A DNA stretch of 64,000 nucleotides from Jackrogersella multiformis (GCA_902806575.1 CADCXD010000010.1:2542001-2606000); one strand, 5' to 3'; numbered from the stretch's first letter, positions 12,794 to 24,831 are shown. The notes: generated from the letters alone by a model not told the origin. Program-made: numbers and translations.

Positions 12794-13736
12794 ATGCTCA
12801 TCAAACTACCCGAACATTTAATCATCGTATGCTGTCATGGAATATGGCTCGGTGGTCCGACACAAGGTCACAGCGAAGATGAATGGCTCCTTGCCGGATT
12901 TCAAAAGGGTGAAACGCCAACTTTCATCGAGCATATCAAGGCTGGAATACGCGTCTTAAAGGGAGATGAGAATTCTGTACTAATGTTTTCTGGGTAAGTT
13001 ATTTTTAATCTCACCAAGTTGCGTTCTTCATACTAGGTATAGCGAGTGTTCAGATCCCAAAATGACGCAGGGTTACTATTACACCAATCTTATGAAGAAG
13101 TTATTCGAACGGTATCCTTGATTAATATATCTCTTAACCTATGGACTTTTACAATGATGCGAATACTAACTATATATCTCTAGCGGTCCCACAAGGAAGG
13201 AAACACGTCTATCTGAAGCAAACAGTTATGCCAATCTTGCCAGCACAAACGCGTACTTTGGAATCTTGTCCGAAGCCGGAGTTGAAGGTCGAATATCTTG
13301 CGAAGAGCGGGCTTTGGATTCATATTATAATGTGCTATTCTCACTAATCAAGTTTTGGTGCGACTGTGGAGCATGGCCAAGGAAACTGACCATAGTGAGC
13401 CACGCCTTCAAGCGTGAGCGTCTCGTCGATTGCCATTGTGGCGCTATTGGATTTCGTCTAAACCGAGTTGATTTCGTCGGTGTTGATCCACCAGGCATGA
13501 TCGATGGAACCAACCAGGCTGCCATCAAAGGCATCGTTGAAGCGGTCACGCAATGGAAAGAAGACCCTCATGGCACAGGCGAGCTTTTGGCTAGTAAACG
13601 TAAGAAGAGAAATCCGTGGGGCGTTCCACAGACACTCTTCCCTAGCGATGATGATCGAGTTCGCAGTGGTGTACAGTCATATGCAGTTAAGGACGACGAA
13701 TATCTCGTTGAAGGGTTTCCCCAACCGTGGTCTTAA
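12794..13736 (+). CDS. DUF218-like (YdcF-type) conserved protein
   Basis: Two exons, 12794-12993 and 13184-13736, sum to 753 nt and 250 residues. The junction (phase 2) forms MFSGGPTRKETRLSEA, which fits the SGG-T-R-E motif of the DUF218/YdcF family. The protein begins with a strand followed by HGIWLGGP, contains a late core strand (KLTIVSHAFKRERL) and a VDPPG turn, and ends in RNPWGVPQTLFPSDDDR. There is no signal peptide in this model. Members of this family lack a settled function in fungi. The 190-nt intron contains an open 75-nt segment with its own splice sites (13037-13111), described under findings. An upstream in-frame start is possible but unsupported. Confidence 0.75.
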
Positions 13737-13779
13737 CGCCAGTAGACTTGGGATGTGATAGCGTACTTCAGTAACCAAG

Positions 13780-15055
13780 CTATATCTTAGAAGGCGTGGT
13801 CTGCTTCCTGCCATCTGCCAGAGCCACGGTATCAAGAACAAATCGCACAGCATCTTTCCTCATATCGGCATTGAATTCGTGGCCGACACCCGGATAGACA
13901 TTGTCTTCTAGGTAGACACCTCCATCTGCGTACCAACTGCTCACGGCAGTCTTGAAAAACTGCATGAAGGGTTCACTGATCCTATATGGAACGAGCTTGT
14001 CGGCTCCTCCGGAGAGAACTTGGAACCTCTTCCCGGAAATCCTGGAGTCGAGCAGAGGACGTAGCCTCTCTGAGTCTTCGGCAGAGCTTGAAGATATGGG
14101 TTGATCTCGGGTTTGGAACAATATGCTTCTCGGGTGATACTTGTTGCACGCATCTACCAGTGTATCCGGGAAGTCTTTACTGCCAAAGAAGCAGTCGCCG
14201 TCTGACTCCAGGAAAGTCTGCAGCTTCGATAGTCGCGCGCGATCCTTCAGGAGATCTAGAAATCGTTAGTACTAACTCTACGATGACTTATTCTGCCTGA
14301 CGATTCCCGTTTTCTTTCCTCAATCACGTCTGAGATTCGGACTTACGCATATAATCAGGACACCCAATGATAATAACACCGGCCGTAACTCTAGGATCCG
14401 CAAACAGTAGCTGCCAGGCAGTATGCCCACCTAGACTAACGCCAAGGACCAAATTTTGGTCAATACGCCTCTTGCCGCCGTCAGGCAAAGCACCGGGACC
14501 ATCTCCAGCACCGAACAGGTAGCCCTCTATCAGATCGAGCAAATTCATAGTATCCACAACAGTGCCCGTGATGGTTCCAAACATATCCTGGGCACTATCC
14601 AGAAGCAATGTCAGCCAAGCCCATTCTAAGAACGGCCTCGAAACCTCAAATTCCTCGACTTCTAAGACATTCTCGACAACCAGATGACCAACAATCAATT
14701 CTAAAAAAAATACCCACTGAGTCTTATTTCCGCTCCGCCAATCGTCATTCGCCCGCGGGTCCACGAGCCGCGAGCCATGGTTTCTCTGGTCGAAGGCGAC
14801 GGCAATCAGGCCCCGCGTAGAAGATGGCGATTGCTGGTGGTATGCGGAGAGGACCTGGTTCGCGATGTCGGCCATATCCTCTTTGACGCGCAGCCGCGGA
14901 TGGTGCAACCATAGACACGACACATTGCTCGCGGCCACGGGAAGCTCAGTTAGCCCGTAGATGTCCACTTTCAGTCCGGCGATTATGCGTCCTACGCATG
15001 AGACTTTCGGGGCGGGGCTTGAATACACCGCTAGAGGGTTGTTTGTCGCCGCCAT
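13780..15055 (-). CDS. Alpha/beta hydrolase fold protein
   Basis: Three exons, 15055-14718, 14594-14347 and 14255-13780, sum to 1062 nt and 353 residues. The first junction gives NKTHAQDMFGT and the second gives CPDYMHLLKDRARL. The fold is visible: an early FDQRNHGSR motif, the nucleophile elbow GVSLGGH with Ser166, a late GGADKLVPY supplying a candidate acid, and PGVGHEF supplying the catalytic His. This looks like a cytosolic serine hydrolase or peptidase-like enzyme. The substrate cannot be told from sequence. It is convergent with the DUF218-like gene, with only about 43 bp between stop codons. Confidence 0.8.
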
Positions 15056-15472
15056 TATAGTTCGGGATTCAGGTTATCCTTAGGGACTTTGAACTGCTAT
15101 CTAGGCTCGAGTCTTAGAAACTAGAAGGAAATGCTGAATCGTGCCAGCTAAGTTTGAACAATACACTACCTACCTAGGTAGGTATCTAGTTCAGTAACGG
15201 AATGAGACGGACTATCCACTGCGGGGTCTCATGCAGCATACTATCGATGCTTACATTATATAGATCGGCGCCGAAGCGGATAGAAGGCCAATACTTGAAG
15301 ATCACGTCAGGACGCTCAACTTATCCCCGATTCTCTTCATTTATAACTAGCTCTCATATAGCCTATACATTCTCAGTCCTAAGTCGCATTATTACCACTC
15401 ACCATACCTTCACATATCAAGATAGCCATCCCCCTGTATGATCTATGTCATCAGACCTCACCCTTACGGTCC
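15056..15472. other. Intergenic region with one TACCTAGGTA palindrome
   Basis: This holds the alpha/beta hydrolase promoter and the 3' flank of the aldolase gene. The palindrome TACCTAGGTA lies at 15171-15180. Nothing else is recognised. Confidence 0.5.
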
Positions 15473-16564
15473 CTATCTTAGCTCCGCGAACGACAGAACG
15501 ATCTCCTCTTTCTCCATCGCATCAACGAACTCCTTCCACCTGACCCACTCGGCATCTCCGCCGGGAATCCCGCCGAACAGCGGTAGCCGAGTACCATCCT
15601 GGTCGCCGAAGCCACGCAGCCGGCTAACAGCCTCCTTGATGCCCACAGTGCCGAACTTGACGATTATCTCCTCCATGCCGCTGAGCTTGTACTGCAGTTC
15701 TCGACGCTTGCGCACCTCCTCGTCTGTGGGCTGGGTCTTCACAGAAAGCTCGTATAGGCGCACCACCACCTTGGGGAAGAACGCGGCGCAGCCGTCGATC
15801 GCGCCCGCGGCCCCGACGGCTATCACGGGGAGCAGTTGCTGGCCTAGCCCTGTGAAGGTCGCGAATGAGGAGTGGTCGATGTAAGGGCTGGACGCGATCT
15901 GCGCGTGGTACGACACGTCGCCGTGCGAGAGCTTGCATCCGACTATGTTGGGGTGCTTCGCCAGCGCGACGAATGTCGATGGGACGACCCTGACGTTGTT
16001 CGACACGCCCGGGTAATGGTATCTAAGTGTTCAAGAAATCTCGTGATTAGTTCGCTTCAATACCATGCGTTCTAGTTGCGCGAGTGAGGCCATAACAGAG
16101 GGCTAAACTCACATCAAAATCGGTATAGGACTCAGACCAGCCACCGCTGTAAACCATCTGATGATACCCTCCTGCGTGCTAGCCCCGGCAAAGTAACCCG
16201 GGACCAGACATAGGCCGTACTGTGCGCCAGCCTCCTTAGCGCCGATCAGCTGCTCGACCGTCTCGTCGATATTCTGCGTCGCGGTGCCGGCGATGATGGG
16301 GTAGTCCTTGAATCCTTCCTGCTCGAGCGCCCTCCGAACTCCGGACAAGACCTGAAATCTCTCCTTGTTTCGAAGGTGTATGGCCTCGCCCGTGCTTCCG
16401 AGGATCACTAATCCCTTGATCCCAGCCCGCGCCAGGTATAGCGAGTGTGCTGCCTGGGTTTCGATGTCGACCGGTGGCGCGACCGGGTCGTAGCGGGCCG
16501 CCTTCTTGCTCACGAAGAAGGTCGGCACCGGGACGTATACGCCTGGAGGTGGAGGGGATACCAT
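15473..16564 (-). CDS. DapA/dihydrodipicolinate synthase-family aldolase
   Basis: Two exons, 16564-16113 and 16022-15473, sum to 1002 nt and 333 residues. It belongs to the class I aldolase family that includes dihydrodipicolinate synthase, N-acetylneuraminate lyase and 4-hydroxy-2-oxoglutarate aldolase. The substrate-carboxylate motif is GSTGE (residues 56-60). The catalytic tyrosine is Tyr154 in YHYPG, restored exactly by the splice junction. The Schiff-base lysine is Lys181 in GCKLSHGD. Fungi make lysine by the aminoadipate route, so a role in lysine synthesis is unlikely; a 2-keto-3-deoxy acid or hydroxyproline-type aldolase is more plausible. There is no obvious targeting peptide. Confidence 0.85.
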
Positions 16565-17572
16565 GTCTCTGAATTTGCTAATAAACTAGACTGGAGCGGA
16601 AATTTTAGGATTTCTTCGTTTTTATTACCCCTTTGCTGAAAAATCTTTATATTTCAGTTCTTTTTCTATTCTCCGTATCTTCTTCCTTTATAGAAATAAC
16701 CATACGACATATAGTGGATAATGCTCCCCCCTATATCGTAACGCGGGGTTTCCATAGTATGACGCGCCTAGCAATTCGGTCAAATCTGTGGCGATCGGCC
16801 TTTCGGGAGAGCGAATAGCGTTCTAATATGGCCTTAGGCTCCTTAGCTTAGGCCCCCCTTTCTTCTACCAGCCAGTGAATTTCTTTGCAAGCGACGTACG
16901 ACGGTCATAGGTCAAGAATCTTTTCAGCTTCACCGATTACAGAGCCTCAATAGGTCGCCGCTAAAGTGTCGACCTCTATTAGTAGGCATCAAGATTATTC
17001 TATTAGCCGCCCCGCTATACCAACATGGTATCCCCTGTGGCCCTATAGATCCTTATAATACGGTCATCAGGCAGCTGCCCGTTCCACGGTCGATTATCAC
17101 ACCTTAACTCATCATGATTATTAGTTGACAGCACTTGGATGAGAACCAATTTATCTGATATATTCTCTATGCCCTAATTTTCATACAGTAGAACTAATAG
17201 AAATAGCATCATACTGGAAATGATTTAACATGAAGACGAAACCGCAGATCCCAAAGCTGTGCCCCTGTGGTGCTGCTTTTGTCCCCATTACCTTGGCTAT
17301 GTAAGGCTTGGGCGCGAATGATAGTTTTATTGCTGCCTATTATAAGAGACTAGGCTTTACTAATATCATTTCATTTATTAAATAACTACCTAGGTAGGTA
17401 TTCGCACTTCTTATAAATTCCTCATTTAATCAGCAATACGTCCATTTGCTGCTATCGCACCTGAATAACACAATACGACGTCCTTCTACCGTTTAGCAAC
17501 GCTACGAAGGAATCCTCGCGTCCAACCAACCAGCCCCTTGTACCCCACACCATCACACAATAATAGTACAAA
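16565..17572. other. Intergenic region, no gene seen
   Basis: This is about 1 kb between divergent genes (aldolase minus, oxygenase plus), so it should hold both promoters. TACCTAGGTA occurs at 17387-17396. No open frame or RNA gene is convincing. Confidence 0.5.
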
Positions 17573-18457
17573 ATGAGCACCCAACTAATGAAAACCTCCT
17601 ACCTATCCAAGGACGTGGATATCCCAGACGACTTCCTACGATCGGAGCCGCCCGACGCCGAGCCCATCACCTTCAAGCAGATCGACTTCGCCGACACGCC
17701 GCTGCCGGAGTTCACGGGCCTGTACGCGGCGGTGCTGGACCACGTGCTCAGCCCGTCGGAGTGCGCCCGGCTGCTGGAGCTGGCGGAGTCCAGCGTCGCG
17801 GACGCGAACCGCGGCTCGGACGGCTCGCCCTGGGCCCCGGCCCTCGTCAGCGCCGGCGCCGGCTACGAGGTGTCGACGCCCGGCTACCGCAACAGCGACC
17901 GCATCATCTGGGACAGCCAGGACGTGGTCGACCGCGTGTGGGCGCGGCTCGCGCGCGTGCCCGAGATCCAGAGCGGGCTGCTCGAGTTCGCCCAGGAGCC
18001 CGGCCGCATCGTGCACCGCGCGCGGGCCGGCGGCGGCGAGCCGGCGAAGCCTATCGTGTGGGCCTTCGACAGCGTCAACCGCCGTATGCGCTTCCTCAAG
18101 TACGGCAAGGGCCAGTTCTTTCGGCCGCACTGCGACTCCCCCTACGGCGAGGTCAAGGACGACCACGCCGTCATGACCCACTACACGCTGCACCTGTACC
18201 TGAACGACTCGAGGCAGGAGGTCGGCGAGAAGTCCGGCTTGGTCGGCGGCGCGACGTCGTTCCTGTCGTCGAACCAGGAGAGGAGGGTCGATGTAGATCC
18301 TAAGGCCGGCAGGGTCTTGATCTTTCAGCATAGGAGGCTGTACCACTCCGGCGACGAGGTCAGGGAGGGCGTCAAGTATACGATGAGGAGCGATATCATG
18401 TATCGGCAGCTGGACCCGCGGCTGAACAGCAGTGAGGCGGTTGGTAGGATTGCGTAA
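17573..18457 (+). CDS. 2-oxoglutarate/Fe(II)-dependent dioxygenase (prolyl 4-hydroxylase-like)
   Basis: Single exon, 294 residues. The double-stranded beta-helix iron motif is visible: His186 and Asp188 in FRPHCDSPY, and the distal His258 in RRLYHSGDEV. The basic residues after it (GVKYTMRSDIMYR) supply the usual 2-oxoglutarate contact. No signal peptide is present, so it is probably cytosolic or nuclear and not a collagen-type prolyl hydroxylase of the ER. The substrate is unknown. The central part of the gene is unusually GC-rich, with nearly all third positions G or C, while both ends are ordinary. Confidence 0.85.
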   Translation: MSTQLMKTSYLSKDVDIPDDFLRSEPPDAEPITFKQIDFADTPLPEFTGLYAAVLDHVLSPSECARLLELAESSVADANRGSDGSPWAPALVSAGAGYEVSTPGYRNSDRIIWDSQDVVDRVWARLARVPEIQSGLLEFAQEPGRIVHRARAGGGEPAKPIVWAFDSVNRRMRFLKYGKGQFFRPHCDSPYGEVKDDHAVMTHYTLHLYLNDSRQEVGEKSGLVGGATSFLSSNQERRVDVDPKAGRVLIFQHRRLYHSGDEVREGVKYTMRSDIMYRQLDPRLNSSEAVGRIA

Positions 18458-18780
18458 GAGTTCGGGGTGTGTCTACTATGTGAATTTGTTTAGCGTTGGC
18501 ATATAAAAACACATACGACCTTATAGTTATACATATATACAAAACATGTTGGTATTAGTACGCAAGTAACCAATAATGTGATTCCTTTTGGTCGACTCTC
18601 CCACCCCATTTTGGCAGCCTAACATACACCAAGGTGGAGGTCACCTATAAGTTCACTTCTATCATCGTGACCATATCCCTGATAAAACATTTCAGCTTTT
18701 CACAGTCAGTGAAAAGCGCAAATCACACGGTCTATCATACTTCTGCCCCGACATAGCATAACTTCAGCATTCCATTCCCT
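18458..18780. other. Convergent intergenic region
   Basis: This is the shared 3' flank of the oxygenase and the MYND gene. No gene is seen. Confidence 0.5.
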
Positions 18781-19452
18781 TCACGGCCATATCTCCTTAA
18801 TAGCCTTGATAACCTTACAATTGGCCTTATGCCCCATCTCATTCCAGCCTCTAGCTTGGCACTCCTTGCTGCAATACGCCGCAGCGCCGCACCCCAAACA
18901 GCGCATCAGCGGGCGCCCTTCCTCAGCCGCCCCCTCTCCCTCTTCCTTGCCGCACGCGGCGCACTTCTTCCCTTTCTTCTCCCCCCCCTCCGCCTCTTTA
19001 ATCCCCGCCAGCACCAGCCCCAGCTCCAGCACCTGCTCCAAGCTCCCGGGCACCACCCGGACGCGCGCGCCCTCGCCCTCCGGCACGCGCACCACGTCCT
19101 TCTTGCCCTCGCCGCCGCGGTCCGTCCTCGCCGCGCGCGGCACGACCAGCGTGTGGCCCTTGCGGAAGCGCGCCTTCTTCGTGGCCTCGCTGCTGCTGCC
19201 CCCTCCCGTACCCCCGCTGCTCAGCACCAGGCCGCGGTGGTCCCCGTCGTCGAACGTCACGGCGAAGTCGGCGCCCGACCGGTCCCGCGCGATCACCGTC
19301 GGCTTCGTGATCGTCATGTCCTCCCTGATCTGCGCCAGCAGGAACCATGCCGGCGGTTCGGAAGCAGAAGAAGAGGTGGGGGCGGGGAGAGCTGTTGTCG
19401 ACGGCAGCTCGTTGAATGTGGGGAAGGTTTGGGGGTCCGTGAAGATGGGCAT
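18781..19452 (-). CDS. MYND zinc-finger protein
   Basis: Single exon, 223 residues. The C-terminus carries a MYND-type finger: CAACGKEEGE, then RCLGCGAAAYCSKECQ, W and H-x3-C (GHKANC), giving the expected Cys/His ligand series. The region before it is a low-complexity, GC-rich linker (Gly/Glu/Lys), and the N-terminal 120 residues resemble a small beta domain (ITKPTVIARDRSGADFAVTF). MYND fingers bind proline-rich partners, often in transcription or chromatin proteins. Similar short MYND proteins are common in filamentous fungi without an assigned role. No SET domain is present. Confidence 0.8.
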   Translation of the reverse strand: MPIFTDPQTFPTFNELPSTTALPAPTSSSASEPPAWFLLAQIREDMTITKPTVIARDRSGADFAVTFDDGDHRGLVLSSGGTGGGSSSEATKKARFRKGHTLVVPRAARTDRGGEGKKDVVRVPEGEGARVRVVPGSLEQVLELGLVLAGIKEAEGGEKKGKKCAACGKEEGEGAAEEGRPLMRCLGCGAAAYCSKECQARGWNEMGHKANCKVIKAIKEIWP

Positions 19453-20377
19453 TTTTTCCGGCTGCTTGATCGCTTGTGTTTGTTCCTTATTTTATGCTCC
19501 TTTTGAGGGTAGGTGAGGGAGAGAGGAGTGAGTTGGGGTTAATATGTTATGAGTGTATTTTGATGCTTTCCAGCGGGTTCCGTGCTTGGCAGCGTGTGGA
19601 TCTACTATCTTAGTAGTATATGTCTAGTCCTGTGCTATAGGTGGATAGAGAGGAACGCTCAGTTAAAGGTGAAGTTCATTTTCTCCAATAATGTGTTATT
19701 AAAATTATATTTCATTCTAAATGTGAGATTCTTGAACTTGATGAAAGAGAATTGGAATCGTATTTTCTTGTATCAACGAATCTCATCGATCGCGAGATGA
19801 AACACGGAAATTATCCCTTGGTACAGTGGGGGCCGTTAAGGGGTATTAAACTGAGCCTCCATGAGTTCTTATTACTGGGAGTTTTTTTTTTGGTCCCCTT
19901 TTTCCCAAATATTTTGAACCGCCAACGTTCTTCCAACCACGCCGGCGTATACATCCACGAGGTTTCTAAGTCCTATTCGGTGCCCAATCATTTTAACAAA
20001 TGACAACCCTGCACCCCGAGACACGAAGCTGCATTAGCGGTCGCGTTAATATCGCCTACCGTCATTTTCTTGGCTTGCCTACTCGGGCCCGGAAGTAGGA
20101 TTGCCAGTCATGGAAGACTATCACCTAGCTGATTCAGTCTCGGCAGTGATGAGGCGTTTTTTAGTCTTATATATAAGTACCCAGGCGGGGTTTCTCATCG
20201 CACAGCATATGTGGCTTAGCAAAGCTGGCCATTATGACTGTTCAGGCCTTGATATTGATCAACTTAAGTCGAGGCTACCTCCTCACGTTCTGATTTTACA
20301 ACCTTAGCAGCACATCTCACTATATATATTTTCTCCAAAGTCATAAGTTCATTGATAGCAACACTAAGTAATCGAAA
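19453..20377. other. Intergenic region, no supported gene
   Basis: This lies between the MYND gene (minus) and the next gene (plus). Short open frames at 19582-20307 have no motif or coding look. A T-run lies at about 19881. Confidence 0.5.
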
Positions 20378-22716
20378 ATGTCAGGAAATGCAGTCAGCTT
20401 TTCGTTTCAAGCCGAAGTCACCAACACCAGCTCGCTCCTTCATCTCCTCACGGGTAAAGCCTTGAGGGCTCTCAGTGACGGAGGCGTTGATTTCTACTCC
20501 ATCGTTGCCGCCGTCACTCTTGGCAAGAGCTTCAACGTCCGAGTCCCTCTTGAGTACACCGTGCGTTCACACATCAGGTCCAAAAAGGGTTTCCAGTCCG
20601 TTTTGTCAAAGGCTCTTAGCATTGGATGGGGCTATTCAGGGTTGGCAGTTGAGCTGACAAAGACGAAAGCGGGAACCAATGCTTTTATCTTGATCGGAGC
20701 TCTCGCCACTGGGTCTACCTACTTTCAGGCTGCGGAATGCTTCTCGGAACTTCTCACGTTACGTGGCTGCGAAGCTGATAACCTGCCTAATGTTGATGTG
20801 CTGAAGCATATGATCGGATTCCTTGCTCCCTTCGCGACTGGCATAGAGCTCTCCAAAGTACTTGAGAGGGTCACGACGGATAGCACAACATTTATCAATC
20901 TCCGAATGCCTGGTGGTTCTCAACTGTATCTTGACCACCTTACAAGGAATGGGAATGCTTCGGGTGTTGCTGGGGCCGTCAACCAATTGATGCTTTCTTC
21001 TCAAAAAAAGGAGAGTATATATATGGTCACACGCATGAGAGGCGCATGGTTTACTGCATTCGCGACCTATATTCTTGGGATGTCAGTTGAGCTACGCGTC
21101 AATGGTGTCAAAATTTACGAAAATCCGGGAACCAACGGTGCAGCTATTTTCGAGCTAGGAGAGCAGAGATCCTCTGGATCCTCTTTTGGGACATTCTTTG
21201 ATCCTCCATTCACGCTATATGTGTCGGACACTGCAACGCAGGATGTAGTGTTCATTCACCACTATATCGGGCAAATATTCCATGAATTGGTTAATGAGAA
21301 GCAGAACATCGCTGCTGCATCTAGACTTATTGCCCATGCGATATGCCGTATCTCGCGTACCCTCCTATATCGATCAGGAGTAGATAATGGCCTACTTAAG
21401 TATGAAGCAGTGCTCGAAGAGACTCTTAAGAAGTTCGGCTTCGAAGAATCCCTCATCACTTCCGCAAACCGTTCCAATTACTATGGATGGGAATCAAGTG
21501 GCGGAAAGCCTCCATGGCCATCATTTGCTCAATGTCTGATGGCATTAGACCACAATGCACAGCGCTTGATAGCATTGGCTTGCGATGAACATAAAGGCTT
21601 GGTTGACCCTGATCCGCACACAGATAAAATAATCGACTTTCAGAGTATACTCCAGAAGACATCCGGAAACCCGCCCTCCGATTTTGGGTGTTCATGCGAA
21701 TATGTATCGAGACTGATTTATGGAGTTGCCGTCTCCACAATCACCCTGTGAGTATAATTCAAAGCAATCTCCTGTCTACCTAGGTACCTAACAAGTCTAT
21801 GCCATCTCTTTTCTTTACTAATTTTGTTTCCCTCTTCATAGTGGATTGTAAACTTGTTACTTAATTTATAGTCGTTACTAATCTTCGGTGTTACAGTATG
21901 CACTGTCGCTTTGATGACAAATGTCTCAGGATCCGTAGGGACCGCCTGTTGAACATCTCTGAAGACCCCCCTTCCGGATGGGATGATATAATGTCACGTA
22001 TCATGGCATTGACCGGCAATGATGATGGCAAAGGACTTCAATGGTACCTTCCAGCGCAGAACCAAGCTTATCATACCCTAGGGCTTTCAGGCGGATCCTT
22101 CACCATCTTCTTCAATTGCATATTGCGAAAAGATTGCTATGATAATCAGGGCCGCTTCTTATCCCTATTGCTAGGAAGGGCCTTCGTTTCCGGTTCGATG
22201 AAGTCGCTGATATTGGAAGCATGTGACCGCCCTAGTTCACATCCCACGCACACTCAAATTCACGCTTCGACATCATTGGCGCCGGGCTACATCGTCAGTC
22301 CTCATTATGTGTCTTCAAATATGGTTATTTCCATGAATCCGACTCTGAACAACGATGCAGTTGTATTAGATCTCCTGGTTAGACGAGAGGGGTCTCATCC
22401 GATCAGCATCTCGTTCAAGGACTGTATCAGTAGTATTCAGAAGAGCGATATCCCACGTTGTTCGCATGACCATATGGGAGGGTTCCCCGTCTTAAAGGAT
22501 AACTTAACAGTCGTCGGATTGGGTTCCATCTACAATCAAGATGAAGATAACAAGGATCGCATAAAGTTAGTTGCGCTGCACGGCGACAAGCTTGAGCAGC
22601 TTCTTGCCTTGGGACTGCGTAAAAAGGACATTTTCCAACTTCGGGCGTGTTTGAAGTGCTGTGTTGCAGCTGCTGAAAACAAAAGTGGTTGTAAGTATGT
22701 TATTATGGGAGGTTAA
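20378..22716 (+). CDS. Large fungal protein of unknown function (729 residues)
   Basis: Two exons, 20378-21747 and 21897-22716, sum to 2190 nt. The 149-nt intron has donor GTGAGT and acceptor TTACAG, and joins TITL to MHCRFDDKC. No catalytic motif or repeat is recognised. The N-terminal half has hydrophobic segments that may be membrane-associated (FILIGALATGSTYF, AWFTAFATYILGM). The protein is rich in conserved-looking Trp, Cys and Gly and has no signal peptide. The start context is good, and a TATA-like ATATATAT lies about 55 bp upstream. One TACCTAGGTA palindrome lies inside the intron (21777-21786). I recall similar uncharacterised proteins in other filamentous ascomycetes but cannot name a family. 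Confidence 0.7.
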
Positions 22717-23252
22717 ATGAGGGGTATATCAAGGGATGTGATCTGGATTAGTAGGAGATTCTACATGTATGTGTCTCCCTTGAAATCGGCAGGGGACGTT
22801 ATCGTTCAATGATGATATGGAGGGTCCCTTTTAATGACCAACACAATGTCAAAACTAAGAAAAACAATTAGTTGATCCATATCATTCTTTCCTAGTCCCT
22901 TAACATTAAAGGTGTCCAAGGTCATTCCTGAACAAGTCATCCTGGTATTAACCCTAAACCACCCCTACACTAAGGGTGTATCGCGTGCCGAAAATGAAGC
23001 TGCAAAAATGCAATCTCTCCTTGCTCTACAGGAGAACACTTATCACCAAGACCCATTCCAAACGCCTCGTGCCCTCATAGTCCTACTATCTAATCCTTCC
23101 TTGCTTCCTCCCAGACGCCACCGTAGATACCCTACTGGGTTGAGACCCCTAAAGTGCAATGTCGTAATCCGTATTCCATCGACATGTAACTACACATAAT
23201 ATTCAACGCGAACTCGTTCCTAATTCTCGCATCAGTGATGCCATGTGACATT
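22717..23252. other. Convergent intergenic region
   Basis: A 95-codon open frame on the plus strand (22912-23199) has no recognisable feature and was not called. The region probably holds the 3' UTRs of both neighbours. Confidence 0.5.
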
Positions 23253-24831
23253 TCACGCCCCGATGCTCATCCAAGCGAATGTGCCCGCCGCAGAAGCGAG
23301 GATAAGCGCGGTGAGAATACCAGCGCCTGCCCTATCTCCCGTTGTTATCGGCGATGGTGTGTTGGTAAATGAATCGCTCCCTGATCCAGCATTCGGGTCA
23401 CCTGCGCTAGTACCACCAGTAGCGTTAGTCACGGGCGGTTTAGACTTGCCAACCAGCAGAGACGAGACAGCTCCTAATACGTTCATGGTCTGGCCAGCGC
23501 CAACACTATTGTCGAAAGTACCGCTAGACCACCCAAACCCGCAAGTAGTCCCGTCCGGTGGACCAGTACATTGGGCTACCGCGGCCTGCGCCGACTTCTG
23601 GAGGACAGGTAGGACTTTCTCTGCTGTGAACGGGGCGATTTGGACCATAGTACTCATCCATCGGTGCAAGTAGCCCTTGAAACTTAGCATATCCGTCGTA
23701 CACGTCATGTGCTCTTCGCATGCGATTTCATAGGCGACGTCGTTGCGGAAGAAATCACGAATTGTCCCATCTAAAAGACCGTTGACTCGTGATTCCCATT
23801 TCGAGTCACCATCCGTCTATCGGAGACGTGTTAATGGAAAGACCGTAGAGGGAACCGATAAAACTTACATAATTGAACATGTAGGCTGCTCCTAAGAGAT
23901 AGACTGCGTTGTTGTATGAAAATTGAGCCTTGTTGATGTCGGTGCAGTTGGTCTCGACGTGAGCACCGTCGAAGATCCTGTAGTCCGGATCCATAAACCC
24001 AACACCCTGAACCCAGTCCCAAGTCTTCTCAGCCCAGTCTGCATAAGTTTGATTGTCCAGATACCGTGCCAAGCGGGCGCCAAGATTGAAAAAGCAGCCA
24101 TTGGCGATACCTAGGTCTTGTTAGTCTCATATATATATATATATAAGTAACACGTGACGCTCTGCTCACTATTCTTGTAGTTATATCCATTGTTAGAAAA
24201 GGGGATTTGCCATCGCAGACCACCGTTGCAGGTATCGTCATGGCGACCAGGGTCAGCTTGGGTATTGAAGACTGCTTGAGCTAAAGATAGCCATTGAGGT
24301 TGGTCTGAGGGAGGGTCCGGGAAGTTGACCTCAGCTGCTAGCATAGCAGACATGCCCCAAAATCCCTGGTCGTCGTTACCCAGCGAAGCAGTAACATTAG
24401 GAGGCATATAGTCTTTGTTTGGACCAACTTGCCAGAGCATGGCCTGAGTGACTACATCGTTATAGGTGGTGTCGCCGGTGTAATGCCAATAATCGATCAT
24501 AGATCCCCACAACGCGCCACCTTCCCACCAGTAATAATCACCGGCAGGAGGAGGACCGGGAAGAATGCCGGGTGTCTGGCCGGATTGATTCCCGTGGTAG
24601 TAACTCATAACATTGTAAGCGAGCGCTTTCGCCGTAGAAGCGATGTTGTCTGCAATAGTAATAGAAGTTAGTTTGATGACCTTGGTGACCTGAAAATCAT
24701 CTAAATGTGCTAAAAATGAAATAAAATAAAATAAGCATACCATCTGAATCTATTTTAAAGGTTTGCGCGGAAACCAGATCTCCGGCCAACAGGAGGGCAA
24801 CCAGAAGGACACGCGAAAGGCAAGACGCCAT
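23253..24831 (-). CDS. GPI-anchored GH76 alpha-1,6-mannanase-like enzyme (Dfg5/Dcw1 family)
   Basis: Four exons, 24831-24741, 24649-24170, 24110-23869 and 23816-23253, sum to 1377 nt and 458 residues. A signal peptide is clear (LSRVLLVALLLAGDLVSAQ). The GH76 barrel carries YYWWEGGALWGSMIDYW and the catalytic Asp pair at residues 123-124 (GNDDQGFWGM), then GGLRWQIPFSNNGYNYKNS and the Cys-rich CTTDMLSFKGYLHRWM. The C-terminus is a Ser/Thr/Gly-rich linker followed by a hydrophobic tail (ILTALILASAAGTFAWM), typical of a GPI anchor signal. Dfg5/Dcw1 proteins process the GPI glycan and attach mannoproteins to the cell wall. The second intron contains a short (AT)n run at 24129-24145. Confidence 0.93.

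Noticed and set aside
17636..18346. Long open frames overlapping the oxygenase gene on both strands
   Set aside because: They are by-products of the very high GC content, which removes stop codons in all frames; only the annotated frame has enzyme motifs.
22912..23199. 95-codon open frame on the plus strand
   Set aside because: It lies in a convergent intergenic region, has low-complexity Pro/Arg content and no recognisable feature.
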